The notes under the pieces were generated by a model, which ran no database searches, was not told the DNA's origin, and saw only the letters and a list, made by a program, of their open reading frames with translations. Of a stretch of DNA of 64,000 bases, positions 1 to 7,885 are shown piece after piece. The stretch is from Rheinheimera sp. (GTDB lineage: Bacteria; Pseudomonadota; Gammaproteobacteria; Enterobacterales; Alteromonadaceae), in assembly GCF_030690345.1 (NCBI RefSeq), contig NZ_JAUYGV010000009.1, positions 248,001-312,000 on the forward strand, read 5' to 3'. The position numbers and the translations under genes were made by a program. Positions within the stretch are counted from its first letter, which is position 1, and every line of letters begins with the position of its first letter.

Positions 1-1
1 A

Positions 2-685
2 GATCAGCACAACGCTTTGCTGGAAGAGCGCGATGCTGCATTGGCACAGCTGGCAGAGTCGCAAAAACGCACAGAAGCGTTGATGAAAGAGCGTGACACC
101 GCCCTTGAGCAGCTTGAACAAGCTAAACAAGACGTTGTTGACGGCGCTCAGTTGCAACAAGTTCCATCTGCCGACACATCTGCTGAACTTGAGAAGTTGC
201 AACAGCAGCTGGACGAGTATGAGAAACAAATATCTGCGCTGCAAAAAGAGCGCGAAACCGCAAAACGCGAAGCTGCAGAACAACGTGATGCCGCATTAAA
301 AGTGCAGGAACAGCTGGACGCGATGCAAAAAGCCCAGGTTAGTGACGAGGCCGATGAGGCTGATATTCACGCTACCCTGGCACAGCTGAAATCAAATAAC
401 GCCATGCTGAAAGAGCAAAGCGCTATTACCGCGAACCATCAGGCCGAACAGCGCGAAACCATCAAGCAACTGCGTGAAGAACTGCAACAGCAGCGCGACA
501 AGGTGCATGATATGCAACTGGAACAGGATAAGCTTGCCAAGCAAAAAAATCAATTAGAGCAACAAGTTAGCTTTGTTAAAGATAACGCTGCCGCCACCAT
601 TGAGCGCTTAACCCGTTATCGTGAACAAGCGCAGGAAAAAATCGAGAAACTGGAGAAAAAGCTCAGTAAAGCTTCAGATGCCTGA
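2..685 (+). CDS. Coiled-coil protein of unknown function (5' end outside window)
   Basis: The reading frame is open from the first base, so this is the C-terminal part of a longer protein; the TTG at 17 is only an internal leucine. The visible 227 residues are almost entirely charged, Gln/Glu/Lys/Ala-rich heptads without Gly or Pro breaks, which is a long continuous coiled coil. No enzymatic motif, signal peptide or membrane segment is visible in the part present. The stop codon lies inside the start region of the next gene, so the two are probably co-transcribed and translationally coupled. I do not recognise a family. It could be the tail of a structural or envelope-associated scaffold protein, but nothing here proves it. 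Confidence 0.6.
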   Translation, partial: DQHNALLEERDAALAQLAESQKRTEALMKERDTALEQLEQAKQDVVDGAQLQQVPSADTSAELEKLQQQLDEYEKQISALQKERETAKREAAEQRDAALKVQEQLDAMQKAQVSDEADEADIHATLAQLKSNNAMLKEQSAITANHQAEQRETIKQLREELQQQRDKVHDMQLEQDKLAKQKNQLEQQVSFVKDNAAATIERLTRYREQAQEKIEKLEKKLSKASDA

Positions 686-1757
686 CAGCTCAGGTCGGGA
701 CGCTGTATTCCCGGCGCTGCTGTTTAGCAGCGCGCTGTTACTCAGCGCTTGCAGTACGCCCAACAGCGTGCAGCAGCTTAGTGGTGTTCCGGATAACGCC
801 GCTGATATCGTGCAAAACGGCGGTTACTTTCAGAACATCTATCGCGGTAATATTCCCTATCCTGCTCATTGTGAGCAGGATTGTTACCAGCCACACCCCT
901 TGGTGGCGTGCCAAACCCCTGCTGAGCAATGCCGCTATACCGGTGCTCAGCACGTAGCAGAGTTAAAAAGTGGTTTTACTGTGCACTGGCTCGGCCATGC
1001 CAGCTTCCGTATCAACACACCGGATGGCCAGCAATTGCTGCTGGACCCGGTAACCGGACAATTTGACTGGCCGGTAAGCTGGGCTGCGCATTTAGTCGGC
1101 ACCAAGGCGCGGCGCAGCACGCCAACGTTAAGCTCACAGCAGCTAGCGGCCACTGACGCTGTGCTGTATTCGCATTTACACTACGACCATTTCAGTACCC
1201 GCGATATCAAGCGTATTGGCACTGCGGCCCATTACTACCTGCCGTATGGTATGGCGGCCTATATGCCTGCTAACGGCTATAACGCGACTGAAATGGCCTG
1301 GTACAGTAGCGCAAAACAAGACGGGCTTACCATTCATGCTCTGCCAGCGCGACACTTTAACAGCCGCACCTTGCGTGACGAAAACCAGGCGCTCTGGGCC
1401 AGCTGGCTTATTCAGCATGGTGATACAACGTTATTTTTCGCCGGTGATACCGGCTATTCGCAGCACTTTAACGACATTCGACAAAAACATGGGGCTATAG
1501 ATATTTGCTTGCTACCGATAGCCTCTTACCATGGACCGAATTACCGCGCCGTGCATATGACGCCGGAAGACGCCTTGGTGGTGGCTGACGAACTTGGCTG
1601 TAAGGTGATGATCCCCTGGGGGTATGGCAATGCCAGCTGGCAGATGGGTGATATCAGCTCGCACTCGCCACTGCTGCGTTTGCTGCATATGCAGCAGCAA
1701 CTGGATAGCCAGGTGCCGCTGCTGATTTTAAATGAAGGCGATAGCGTGGCCTTATAA
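678..1757 (+). CDS. Lipoprotein metallo-beta-lactamase-fold hydrolase (NAPE-PLD/UlaG-like)
   Basis: I chose ATG 678, which overlaps the preceding stop, because it gives a classic lipoprotein signal: a hydrophobic stretch ending in LLSAC with lipid Cys25. The upstream GTG at 621 would add a basic extension before the signal. The 359-residue protein carries the metal-binding motif HLHYDH (His166, His168, Asp170, His171), a later FAGDTGYS aspartate and a C-terminal VHMTPEDA histidine. The WLGHASFRI strand and LPIASYHGP segment are typical of the Lactamase_B_2 group that includes N-acyl-phosphatidylethanolamine phospholipase D and UlaG. A zinc-dependent hydrolase anchored to an envelope membrane is therefore likely. 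The substrate is unknown; a phospholipid-type substrate is inference from the subfamily. Confidence 0.8.
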   Translation: MPDSSGRDAVFPALLFSSALLLSACSTPNSVQQLSGVPDNAADIVQNGGYFQNIYRGNIPYPAHCEQDCYQPHPLVACQTPAEQCRYTGAQHVAELKSGFTVHWLGHASFRINTPDGQQLLLDPVTGQFDWPVSWAAHLVGTKARRSTPTLSSQQLAATDAVLYSHLHYDHFSTRDIKRIGTAAHYYLPYGMAAYMPANGYNATEMAWYSSAKQDGLTIHALPARHFNSRTLRDENQALWASWLIQHGDTTLFFAGDTGYSQHFNDIRQKHGAIDICLLPIASYHGPNYRAVHMTPEDALVVADELGCKVMIPWGYGNASWQMGDISSHSPLLRLLHMQQQLDSQVPLLILNEGDSVAL

Positions 1758-1761
1758 AGTA

Positions 1762-2040
1762 TCAGGCTACCGGCTTTAACCGGGCTTTCGCCGCCAGTTT
1801 ATCACTCAGCTTGCCGGTAACTGCCCACACCAGTAATGCCAGCCAGGCGATCCAGGAAAAGCCGGCCGGAATATTAAGCAGGGCAATTTTACCGGCATGC
1901 TGGCGGTTAAACGCCAGTGCCAGCAAGCCGGGTAAAAACCACACAGCTAAAAAGAACAAGCCAAAGCCCAGTAAAAACAGCAGATCAGCTTGTTGCCAGG
2001 CACTGCCAAACGCAGTGATAAATTGATTTACTGTATCCAT
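1762..2040 (-). CDS. Superinfection-immunity (T4 Imm-like) family membrane protein
   Basis: This is a 92-residue protein with two hydrophobic segments (about residues 18-45 and 52-75). Between them is a family-typical pattern, LLALAFNRQHAGKIALLN followed by a Trp-rich second helix (SWIAWLALLVWAV), which matches the small Imm_superinfect membrane family named after phage T4 Imm. T4 Imm blocks DNA entry of superinfecting phage. Chromosomal members are widespread and mostly uncharacterised, so a phage-exclusion role here is only inference. Its start overlaps the end of the 56-residue small membrane protein gene just upstream on the same strand, which implies coupled translation. Confidence 0.7.
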   Translation of the reverse strand: MDTVNQFITAFGSAWQQADLLFLLGFGLFFLAVWFLPGLLALAFNRQHAGKIALLNIPAGFSWIAWLALLVWAVTGKLSDKLAAKARLKPVA

Positions 2041-2198
2041 GACTTAACTCCACTGGTGACTTTTTCTATTGCCGCTTCTGCTGCCATGGCAATCAGCCAC
2101 ATTGCGCCAAAAAAAATGCCGAATGATATCAGTTCGCTTGTCTCTACCTGCAACCAAGTCGACGTAAGCTGCGTTAAAAAGTGTTGTAGGGTTTCCAT
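2028..2198 (-). CDS. Small 56-residue membrane protein, coupled to the Imm-like gene
   Basis: This short reading frame begins METLQHFLTQ and has one hydrophobic segment (about residues 24-40, LISFGIFFGAMWLIAMAA) followed by a charged tail. A GAGG ribosome-binding sequence lies 8 bases before ATG 2198; a second in-frame ATG at 2204 is too close to it. The last 13 bases overlap the start of the Imm-like gene (its ATG at 2040), an arrangement typical of co-translated partners. I recognise no family. The overlap, the good ribosome-binding site and the coherent transmembrane composition argue that it is real. Confidence 0.6.
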   Translation of the reverse strand: METLQHFLTQLTSTWLQVETSELISFGIFFGAMWLIAMAAEAAIEKVTSGVKSWIQ

Positions 2199-2376
2199 TT
2201 GCATATCCTCATTGTTATAAAGTCGTCATCAGTTAAGTCATTGATTGCTCTCAAGCTGTTACAGATTATTTTTTATTTTTTTATGTAACACTTAGTGGCA
2301 ACAAACAGACTTAACTGGCAGGCGCAGTAAAAAGCGGCGTCACCCGAACCAAAACTCAACAGCAGGGCCGCATCGT

Positions 2377-2901
2377 TTGACAACAGGACTTAACAGCGCG
2401 CAAAGCGCTATCGATTTTGTATTGCAGCTATGGCAACAGCATCAGGGCGCCATTAGCCGCGCATTATTGGCCAACGAAGCCGATCCGGCGGCGCGGCAGG
2501 ATTTAAAACAAGATATTTTTCTTGCCCTGCACCAGGCGGCAGAGCGTCTACAAGCAGCTGAATTGCCAAGGGCTTACTTGTTTCGCATCCTACATAATGT
2601 GACGGTAGACCATATTGCCCGGGCGCAGCGCCACAAGTGGCAACCGTTAGATGATGAGATACAACAAAATCTGCTGGATGCTTGCCCGTCAGAGCAGCTG
2701 GATGAGCAGCAACAAAGCCAGCAGTTAATGCAGGCGGTAAGGCGCTTATCGGCGGCGAACCGCCAGGTGATTTTGCTGGCGATGGAAGATTTAGATGCAC
2801 CGGAGATCGCAGAGATTCTGCAGATTAGCCACGGTGCCGTTAGGGTGCGCTTAAACCGCGCCAAAACCGAATTGATGGAGTTAATGCAAAATGGCCGATA
2901 A
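2377..2901 (+). CDS. ECF-type sigma-70 family RNA polymerase sigma factor
   Basis: The protein is 174 residues. Region 2 is visible around LPRAYLFRILHNVTVDHIAR and region 4 around the helix-turn-helix DAPEIAEILQISHGAVRVRL, which is the layout of FecI-like extracytoplasmic-function sigma factors. The best available start is TTG 2377, since no ATG is in frame upstream of region 2; the exact start is therefore uncertain. The stop overlaps the start of the next gene by 11 bases. That gene encodes a membrane protein that is a natural anti-sigma candidate. The target promoters cannot be read from this window. Confidence 0.85.
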   Translation: MTTGLNSAQSAIDFVLQLWQQHQGAISRALLANEADPAARQDLKQDIFLALHQAAERLQAAELPRAYLFRILHNVTVDHIARAQRHKWQPLDDEIQQNLLDACPSEQLDEQQQSQQLMQAVRRLSAANRQVILLAMEDLDAPEIAEILQISHGAVRVRLNRAKTELMELMQNGR

Positions 2902-3475
2902 TTTTGATTTTTCCGCCCTGGCAAAAAGCTGGCAGCAGCAGATTACGCCTACAGAAGATGCGCCAACCAGCGCAGATTTAGCTCAGGCCAGTCAGCGCCA
3001 GCGTGAACAAAAGCTGCTGATGTATGCCGAGTGGCTGGGTGCGCTGGTAATGGCCGCTGCCGCCTGCTGGCTGGTATTGGCGATGCCGGATGCGCAGGGG
3101 TACTTAGCCGCTGCGTTTTTGGCGCTGGGTGCGCTGGGCACCTTGTATGTTAGCTGGCATATACACCGGCCAATACTGGCTTACGACAACTGGAGCAGCA
3201 GCGGGCTGCTGCAATTTCGCCACCGCGCCTGCCAGCTCAGTTTGCGTTACTATCGTTACACTCAGCTTAGCTGTGCGGCACTGCTAGTGTTTACCGCCGC
3301 ATTATGGTTGCTGGATTGGTGGCAGTTGGCTGCAACATCAACCACCCTGCTGCTGTTTTACAGCCTGATTGTATCGCCGTTATGCTTATTCGGCATGTAC
3401 CGGTTACAGCAAAAAATACGGCAAAAAAGCGCCGAGTTAGTGCACTTGAACAGATTGGCAGACGACTTTAGCTAA
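2891..3475 (+). CDS. Four-helix membrane protein, candidate anti-sigma factor
   Basis: The 194-residue protein has a soluble, acidic N-terminus (about 1-45) followed by two pairs of hydrophobic segments, roughly residues 48-66, 71-90, 127-145 and 148-170. It starts inside the sigma factor gene upstream, so the pair is translationally coupled. The N-terminal soluble part plus membrane anchor fits the topology of an anti-sigma factor that holds its sigma at the inner membrane. No zinc-binding ZAS motif (HxxxCxxC) is visible, so this role rests on context alone. The gene converges on the permease gene on the other strand and overlaps it by 8 bases. Confidence 0.6.
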   Translation: MADNFDFSALAKSWQQQITPTEDAPTSADLAQASQRQREQKLLMYAEWLGALVMAAAACWLVLAMPDAQGYLAAAFLALGALGTLYVSWHIHRPILAYDNWSSSGLLQFRHRACQLSLRYYRYTQLSCAALLVFTAALWLLDWWQLAATSTTLLLFYSLIVSPLCLFGMYRLQQKIRQKSAELVHLNRLADDFS

Positions 3476-4571
3476 GCAGCCAGCCCAACGCTAAGCTGCC
3501 GGCAAACACCGGCAGCGACCAGTAATGAAACTCGCGCCACAACCCCGGTTGCTTCGCTAAACGCAGGGCAATTAAATTCGCCAGCGAGCCAACCGCTAAA
3601 CCAAAGCCGCCAACACTGACGCCCCAGCTAAGTGCGCGCCAATCATCGGTAAAGTGCTGCAGAAAAATCGCCGCCGGCACATTGGAAATCAGCTGCGACA
3701 GCAGTGCTGAACCCAGGTAACTGCCATTTGGCATTGCAACTAACTGTGCCGCCAGCTGTTGCAACAAGGGCAATTGCGCCAGCAAGCTTAAATCGATAAA
3801 CATCAGCATAAATACCAACAGTAGCAGCCAGTCAATGCCGCTCACTACACTGCGTTTGAGTAAAAAATATGCCGCCAGTAAGACAAGTGCGGCATAGGGC
3901 GCCAGCTGATATTCCATTGCGAGGATAAATAGCGGATAGCCGGCCAGCGACCAGCCAAATAAACGGCAGTTATCCGCACGGTTATTATGCGGCACCGCGA
4001 TACTGAGCTTGCGGGAGCCAAAAGCCAGGGCGCTTAGTAACAAAATTAGCAGCAATAAGCTCAGCGCTAACGGCGCCATCATCAGCGTAAATTGCCAGAA
4101 GCTGTAGCCGGAGGCTTGCCACAACAACAGGTTTTGCGGGTTGCCAATCGGCGTTAAAGCCGAGCCGGCATTGACCGCCAGCGCGAGAAAAATAATCAAC
4201 CGACCCACCGGCAAGCCGGTTAAACGGCCAATGCTGAGTGTGATGGGCAGTAAAATAAATAACGCCACATCGTTAGTGATCACAGCCGATAACAAGGCGG
4301 CAAACAGCAACAGCAGCAGCGCTAACAGGCGCTCAGAGTGGCAGCGCGGCAGCAACCAGGCAGCAAAGCGGGCCAGATAACCGCTATCTTCCAACGCCCG
4401 GCTGAGCAGCATTAATCCGGCCAGCGCCGTTACCGTATGCCAATCTACCAGCGCAATTATGCCAGGCACTGCTGTAGGCTGGAGCCATAGTAGCAGCGGC
4501 AGCATTAGTAATAACGCCAGTAGCAAAAAGTCTTCAGTTAAGCGGGACAACAGCAAACGAATGGCCGGCAT
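3468..4571 (-). CDS. SLC13/ArsB-type ion transporter permease
   Basis: This is a 367-residue, almost entirely hydrophobic protein with about ten membrane segments. The signatures ITNDVALFILLPI and NAGSALTPIGNPQNLL are characteristic of the ion-transporter superfamily that includes ArsB, CitMHS and SLC13 anion transporters; the NPQN motif marks the re-entrant loop near the transport site. It is shorter than typical ArsB (about 430 residues). No arsenic resistance genes are nearby, so arsenite export is not supported and the substrate is unknown. The gene overlaps the convergent membrane-protein gene at its 3' end and appears monocistronic. Confidence 0.8.
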   Translation of the reverse strand: MPAIRLLLSRLTEDFLLLALLLMLPLLLWLQPTAVPGIIALVDWHTVTALAGLMLLSRALEDSGYLARFAAWLLPRCHSERLLALLLLLFAALLSAVITNDVALFILLPITLSIGRLTGLPVGRLIIFLALAVNAGSALTPIGNPQNLLLWQASGYSFWQFTLMMAPLALSLLLLILLLSALAFGSRKLSIAVPHNNRADNCRLFGWSLAGYPLFILAMEYQLAPYAALVLLAAYFLLKRSVVSGIDWLLLLVFMLMFIDLSLLAQLPLLQQLAAQLVAMPNGSYLGSALLSQLISNVPAAIFLQHFTDDWRALSWGVSVGGFGLAVGSLANLIALRLAKQPGLWREFHYWSLPVFAGSLALGWLLS

Positions 4572-4638
4572 AGTGGTTCACCAAAGAAGGCAGTGAACGC
4601 ACTCTAACCTGCCGGCAAAAAACGTCAAGCGTAACGAA

Positions 4639-5589
4639 TTACAAACCACAGTAAGCCGCTAAGCCCTTGTCGGCAACAGCATCAACTGCGTGCAATGCGC
4701 CGGCACGTAGCGCAGCAACTTTGGCTTCAACTTCAGCAGTGTTAAGCAGCTTGTCTTCGACATGCAGCACCCAGTCAATATCCTGCTGGTACTGTCTTGC
4801 TTCCGGTGAGTCAATCGGGCCAATCGAGCCATCAGCGCCTTTGGGCATAAACCACAGATTAAAATTCATCGACATTGGCACTTCCGGCGCTACGGCTGCG
4901 CTGTGATCGCCGACTAAGTTACCGTCAACATAGTAACGCACCGCATCAGCGGTAACATTCATCACCAGCGTATGCCAGCCGGCATAATCACCCGGTACCC
5001 GGCTGTATTCGTTAACCTTGGTCCAGGGCTCCAGCTGAAAGGTTTCCCAAGTGGTGGTCCACATCGCGCTGTCGCTGTTTTCACCCCAGCCGCCGTTGGG
5101 CAGGTACTCAAAATCCACTTCGCTATAGTCCGGATCCAGTGGGGCGGGCAGCGGGCTTATGGCATAAAAGGTCTGGATCACTTCATCGCCATCCGGGCCA
5201 TAAGTGGGTTCGTTGCGAAAAAACACCCGCGCAGCATAGGTGCCATATAGGTATTTACGCGCATGGCAAATTTGCGTATGCCGGGTGCCGGCACCGCTAC
5301 CATCGGTGATTGAGCTCATGCGGGCAATACCGAACTGAGCACCGTCTGGCGCATCGTGAGTACTAATGCCTTCTGCCGACCAGGCAGCGCCGGCAATGCC
5401 GGGATGACCGGTTTCCGTGCGCGCAGTCCAGCCGTTGGCAAATAAGGCCTCAGCATCGGCATAGTTAAAGTCGTCAAACATTAAGCCGGCCTGCTCAGGT
5501 GCCGCTGCAGTTTGGCTTGAACTTGTAACCGTAGCAGCGGGCTCGCAGCCGGCCAGCAGCAGTAACATCGCAAGTGATGAATAGCGCAT
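4639..5589 (-). CDS. Lipoprotein glycoside hydrolase family 16
   Basis: ATG 5589 is chosen because it follows a GGGGA ribosome-binding site and opens a lipoprotein signal ending LLAGC (lipid Cys15); an upstream in-frame extension is not plausible. The 316-residue product contains the GH16 active-site strand SEVDFEYLPNGGW, with nucleophile Glu157, assisting Asp159 and acid/base Glu161. The spacing is ExDxE, lacking the one-residue beta-bulge of laminarinases and agarases, so it belongs to the lichenase/transglycosylase-like part of the family. It also has WHTLVMNVTADAVRYYVDG, the usual GH16 mid-domain strand. It probably cleaves a beta-glucan or related polysaccharide at the cell surface. A LacI-type operator lies in its promoter. 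Confidence 0.85.
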   Translation of the reverse strand: MRYSSLAMLLLLAGCEPAATVTSSSQTAAAPEQAGLMFDDFNYADAEALFANGWTARTETGHPGIAGAAWSAEGISTHDAPDGAQFGIARMSSITDGSGAGTRHTQICHARKYLYGTYAARVFFRNEPTYGPDGDEVIQTFYAISPLPAPLDPDYSEVDFEYLPNGGWGENSDSAMWTTTWETFQLEPWTKVNEYSRVPGDYAGWHTLVMNVTADAVRYYVDGNLVGDHSAAVAPEVPMSMNFNLWFMPKGADGSIGPIDSPEARQYQQDIDWVLHVEDKLLNTAEVEAKVAALRAGALHAVDAVADKGLAAYCGL

Positions 5590-5633
5590 AGTATTTCCCC
5601 GTTTATTGTTTGAAAAACAGCCTAACGGCAAAA

Positions 5634-5647
5634 TGACAACGCTGTCA
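5634..5647 (-). promoter_or_regulatory. LacI-type operator before the GH16 lipoprotein gene
   Basis: TGACAACGCTGTCA is a 14-base imperfect palindrome with the central CG step typical of LacI-family operators. It lies 45 bases upstream of the GH16 start. On the minus strand it overlaps a TTGACA that could be the -35 element, which would give simple steric repression. Its half-site differs from the AAGCGCTT-type operators of the laminarin locus further along, so a different LacI-family regulator is implied. Confidence 0.55.
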
Positions 5648-5684
5648 ATTGCTATTTTGATACCTTAACCGGAAGTGGGGTGAA

Positions 5685-6518
5685 TTACTTGCCGCTGATT
5701 GACGCAAAGTTATGTTGTTGATCCAACGTGATAATGCAATCCGCCCGCTGCGGTAATTGCTGCCAGCTGGCTTGCGTGAGGCGCTGAAACGGCAACATAA
5801 AGCGGGCCAGTTCAGTATCGCTCATGCCTGCACCGCGCTGTTGCCACAACTGTTGCTCTTGTTTGGCGCGCCAGCGGCAGACACAATCCCAGTTGGGTGC
5901 TTGCAACCAAATTAGCGGTTTAAGTAAGCGCCAATACTCTGCATAAGACCCGGCTAGTTGCGTATTAATATAATGACGCCAGCGGCCGTCACTATCTTCG
6001 CCGGCTTCCAATGTGTTTACCGGTGTGGTCAGTTCAGCTGCGGTTTGTGGCGTAACGCCCAGGCACCAGCCTTCCGCTATCAACACATCCAGCTGTTGTG
6101 CCGGCAAAGCTGCAACCGGCTCGTCCGACGCTTTATCAAACTGCGGTAACGCCACCGGCTGGCCGGCCAGCACCGCTTTGGCATCACTAATAGCCTGCTC
6201 AATGTTATGGGTTCCCGGCACACCACGCTGCGTCAATAGCGGATGAATATCCAGCGCCAATTGTTGGCGTTGCGCTTGACTCAAATAGTAATCATCTAAT
6301 GATACTGCGGCCGCACCTAAGCCCTCTGCCCGGCTCACGGCTGCCAGCAGGTTAGCCAATGTGCTTTTGCCGCTACCCTGAGCACCGCTAATACCAACAA
6401 CCAGCGGACGGGGCAGGCTTTGCAGCGTGCTGAACAACTGCTGCAGCAATTGCCGATACGCTTGCTCTGCTGCCGCGTTAAGCTGCAGCGGCTGTAACAG
6501 CAGGTTGGGTTGGTTCAT
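5685..6518 (-). CDS. P-loop kinase of the D-glycerate 3-kinase/YggC type
   Basis: The start ATG 6518 overlaps the stop of the response-regulator gene (TAATG), so translation is coupled; an earlier start would lie inside that gene. The 277-residue protein has a Walker A motif GISGAQGSGKST at about residues 45-56, a SLDDYYLS segment and the DVLIAEGWCLG strand. These match the phosphoribulokinase/uridine-kinase-like family that contains plant D-glycerate 3-kinase, yeast Tda10 and E. coli YggC. Glycerate is the best-known substrate of this group, but it is not provable here. Its place as third gene behind a sensor kinase and a sigma-54 regulator is notable; functional linkage is inference. Confidence 0.75.
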   Translation of the reverse strand: MNQPNLLLQPLQLNAAAEQAYRQLLQQLFSTLQSLPRPLVVGISGAQGSGKSTLANLLAAVSRAEGLGAAAVSLDDYYLSQAQRQQLALDIHPLLTQRGVPGTHNIEQAISDAKAVLAGQPVALPQFDKASDEPVAALPAQQLDVLIAEGWCLGVTPQTAAELTTPVNTLEAGEDSDGRWRHYINTQLAGSYAEYWRLLKPLIWLQAPNWDCVCRWRAKQEQQLWQQRGAGMSDTELARFMLPFQRLTQASWQQLPQRADCIITLDQQHNFASISGK

Positions 6519-7885
6519 TAGTGCTCTGCCTGTTGTTCTTCCAACCAACGATACAGTGTACGCCTGGTAATACCGAGTATTTCTGCCGCCTGCTGCTTAT
6601 TGCCGTTAGTGTGTTGCAATACCTGGCGCATATAGTTGTGTTGTACCTGCTGCAGGCTTGGCCAGCTGGTGTCGCTGGCATGTTGCTGCACGTCCGCTGC
6701 GCCCTGATAGCTGATAATGCGTTCCGGTAAATCTTCCGCTGCTATTTCGTGGCTGGCGGCGAAAGTATAGGCCCGCTCCAGCGCATTTTGCAGCTCACGC
6801 ACATTACCCGGAAACGGATAACGGTACAGGCAATCCAATGCATCGCTGCTGATACTGTGCACATTCGCCGGCTGTTTTTGCTTTAACTGCGCCAGAAAAT
6901 GCTGTGCCAGCAGCTCCAGGTCGTCGGCACGTTCCCGCAGGGGCGGTATCTGCAAGGTAAAGGTTTCCAGCCGGAAGAATAAATCGGCACGGAATTGGCT
7001 GGTTTCCACCAGCTGCTCTAAGTTTTGGTGGGTGGCAGCGATAATACGCACATCTACCGCCACTTCGTCATCGCCCCCTACCGGTCGGATCCGGCCTTCC
7101 TGTATTACGCGCAACAATTTAGCCTGCAATAGCAACGGCATTTCGGCTATTTCGTCCAGCAGCAGGGTGCCGCCATCGGCTTGTTTAAACAAGCCGGCGC
7201 GGCTGCCTCTGGCGCCGGTGTAAGCCCCGGCGGCATGACCGAAGAATTCACTTTCCATCAATTCGGCCGGAATACCGGCGCAATTTACCGCAATAAAGGG
7301 TCTGGTTGCGCGCTCACTTTGCTGGTGTAGTGCCCGCGCTACCAGCTCTTTACCGCTGCCGCTTTCGCCCAGAATTAACACGGCGCCCTGTGCTTTGGCG
7401 ATGCGTTCTGTTTGCTGATATAAGCGCCGCATGGCCCGGCTTTGGCCTATCATGCCACCTGGCCCGCGTGCTGTTGTTTGCCGGTACTGCTGCACCTCTT
7501 GCTGCAGCGCTTTGTGTGCCAATAAACGCTCTACACTGAGCAATAAGTGTTCTAAATCCAGCGGCTTGGTTAAAAAGTCATCCGCGCCCTGCTTTAACGC
7601 CGCCACGGCCTGGCGTACGGTACCAAAGGCGGTGATCAGCAATAACGCCGGTGTTTTAGGTTGCTGACGCAAGCGCTGCAGCAGCGCCATACCGTCAATG
7701 CCCGGCAGGCGGATGTCACTTACCACTAAATCCGGCGCTAAATCGTCTAACTGTGCCAGTAAAGCTTCGGCGCTGTCGCAAGCCGCTACCTGATAACCAT
7801 GGCTGGTCAGCTCTTCCTGTAATAACTCCAGCAGCGCCGGGTCATCTTCTACTACGGCTATACGGTACGGTGAGGCAGATTTCAT
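6518..7885 (-). CDS. Sigma-54-dependent response regulator, NtrC family
   Basis: ATG 7885 is preceded by GGAGG and overlaps the kinase stop (ATGA). The 455-residue protein has the full NtrC layout. A receiver domain (residues 6-120) carries phospho-acceptor Asp57 and Lys108. A AAA+ domain follows with Walker A GESGSGKE (173-180) and the sigma-54 contact loop GAYTGA (220-225), a conservative variant of GAFTGA. A Fis-type helix-turn-helix lies at the C-terminus (KQQAAEILGITRRTLYRWLE). It should activate sigma-54 promoters when phosphorylated by the adjacent kinase. Targets are not evident, since no clear TGGCAC-N5-TTGC element was identified next to this operon. Confidence 0.93.
   Translation of the reverse strand: MKSASPYRIAVVEDDPALLELLQEELTSHGYQVAACDSAEALLAQLDDLAPDLVVSDIRLPGIDGMALLQRLRQQPKTPALLLITAFGTVRQAVAALKQGADDFLTKPLDLEHLLLSVERLLAHKALQQEVQQYRQTTARGPGGMIGQSRAMRRLYQQTERIAKAQGAVLILGESGSGKELVARALHQQSERATRPFIAVNCAGIPAELMESEFFGHAAGAYTGARGSRAGLFKQADGGTLLLDEIAEMPLLLQAKLLRVIQEGRIRPVGGDDEVAVDVRIIAATHQNLEQLVETSQFRADLFFRLETFTLQIPPLRERADDLELLAQHFLAQLKQKQPANVHSISSDALDCLYRYPFPGNVRELQNALERAYTFAASHEIAAEDLPERIISYQGAADVQQHASDTSWPSLQQVQHNYMRQVLQHTNGNKQQAAEILGITRRTLYRWLEEQQAEH

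Noticed and set aside
2453-2924. Antisense reading frames over the sigma factor gene
   Set aside because: They are shadows of a gene with clear sigma region 2 and 4 motifs.
3468-4571. An arsenite efflux pump
   Set aside because: The ArsB-like motifs are shared with SLC13 transporters and no ars genes are nearby.
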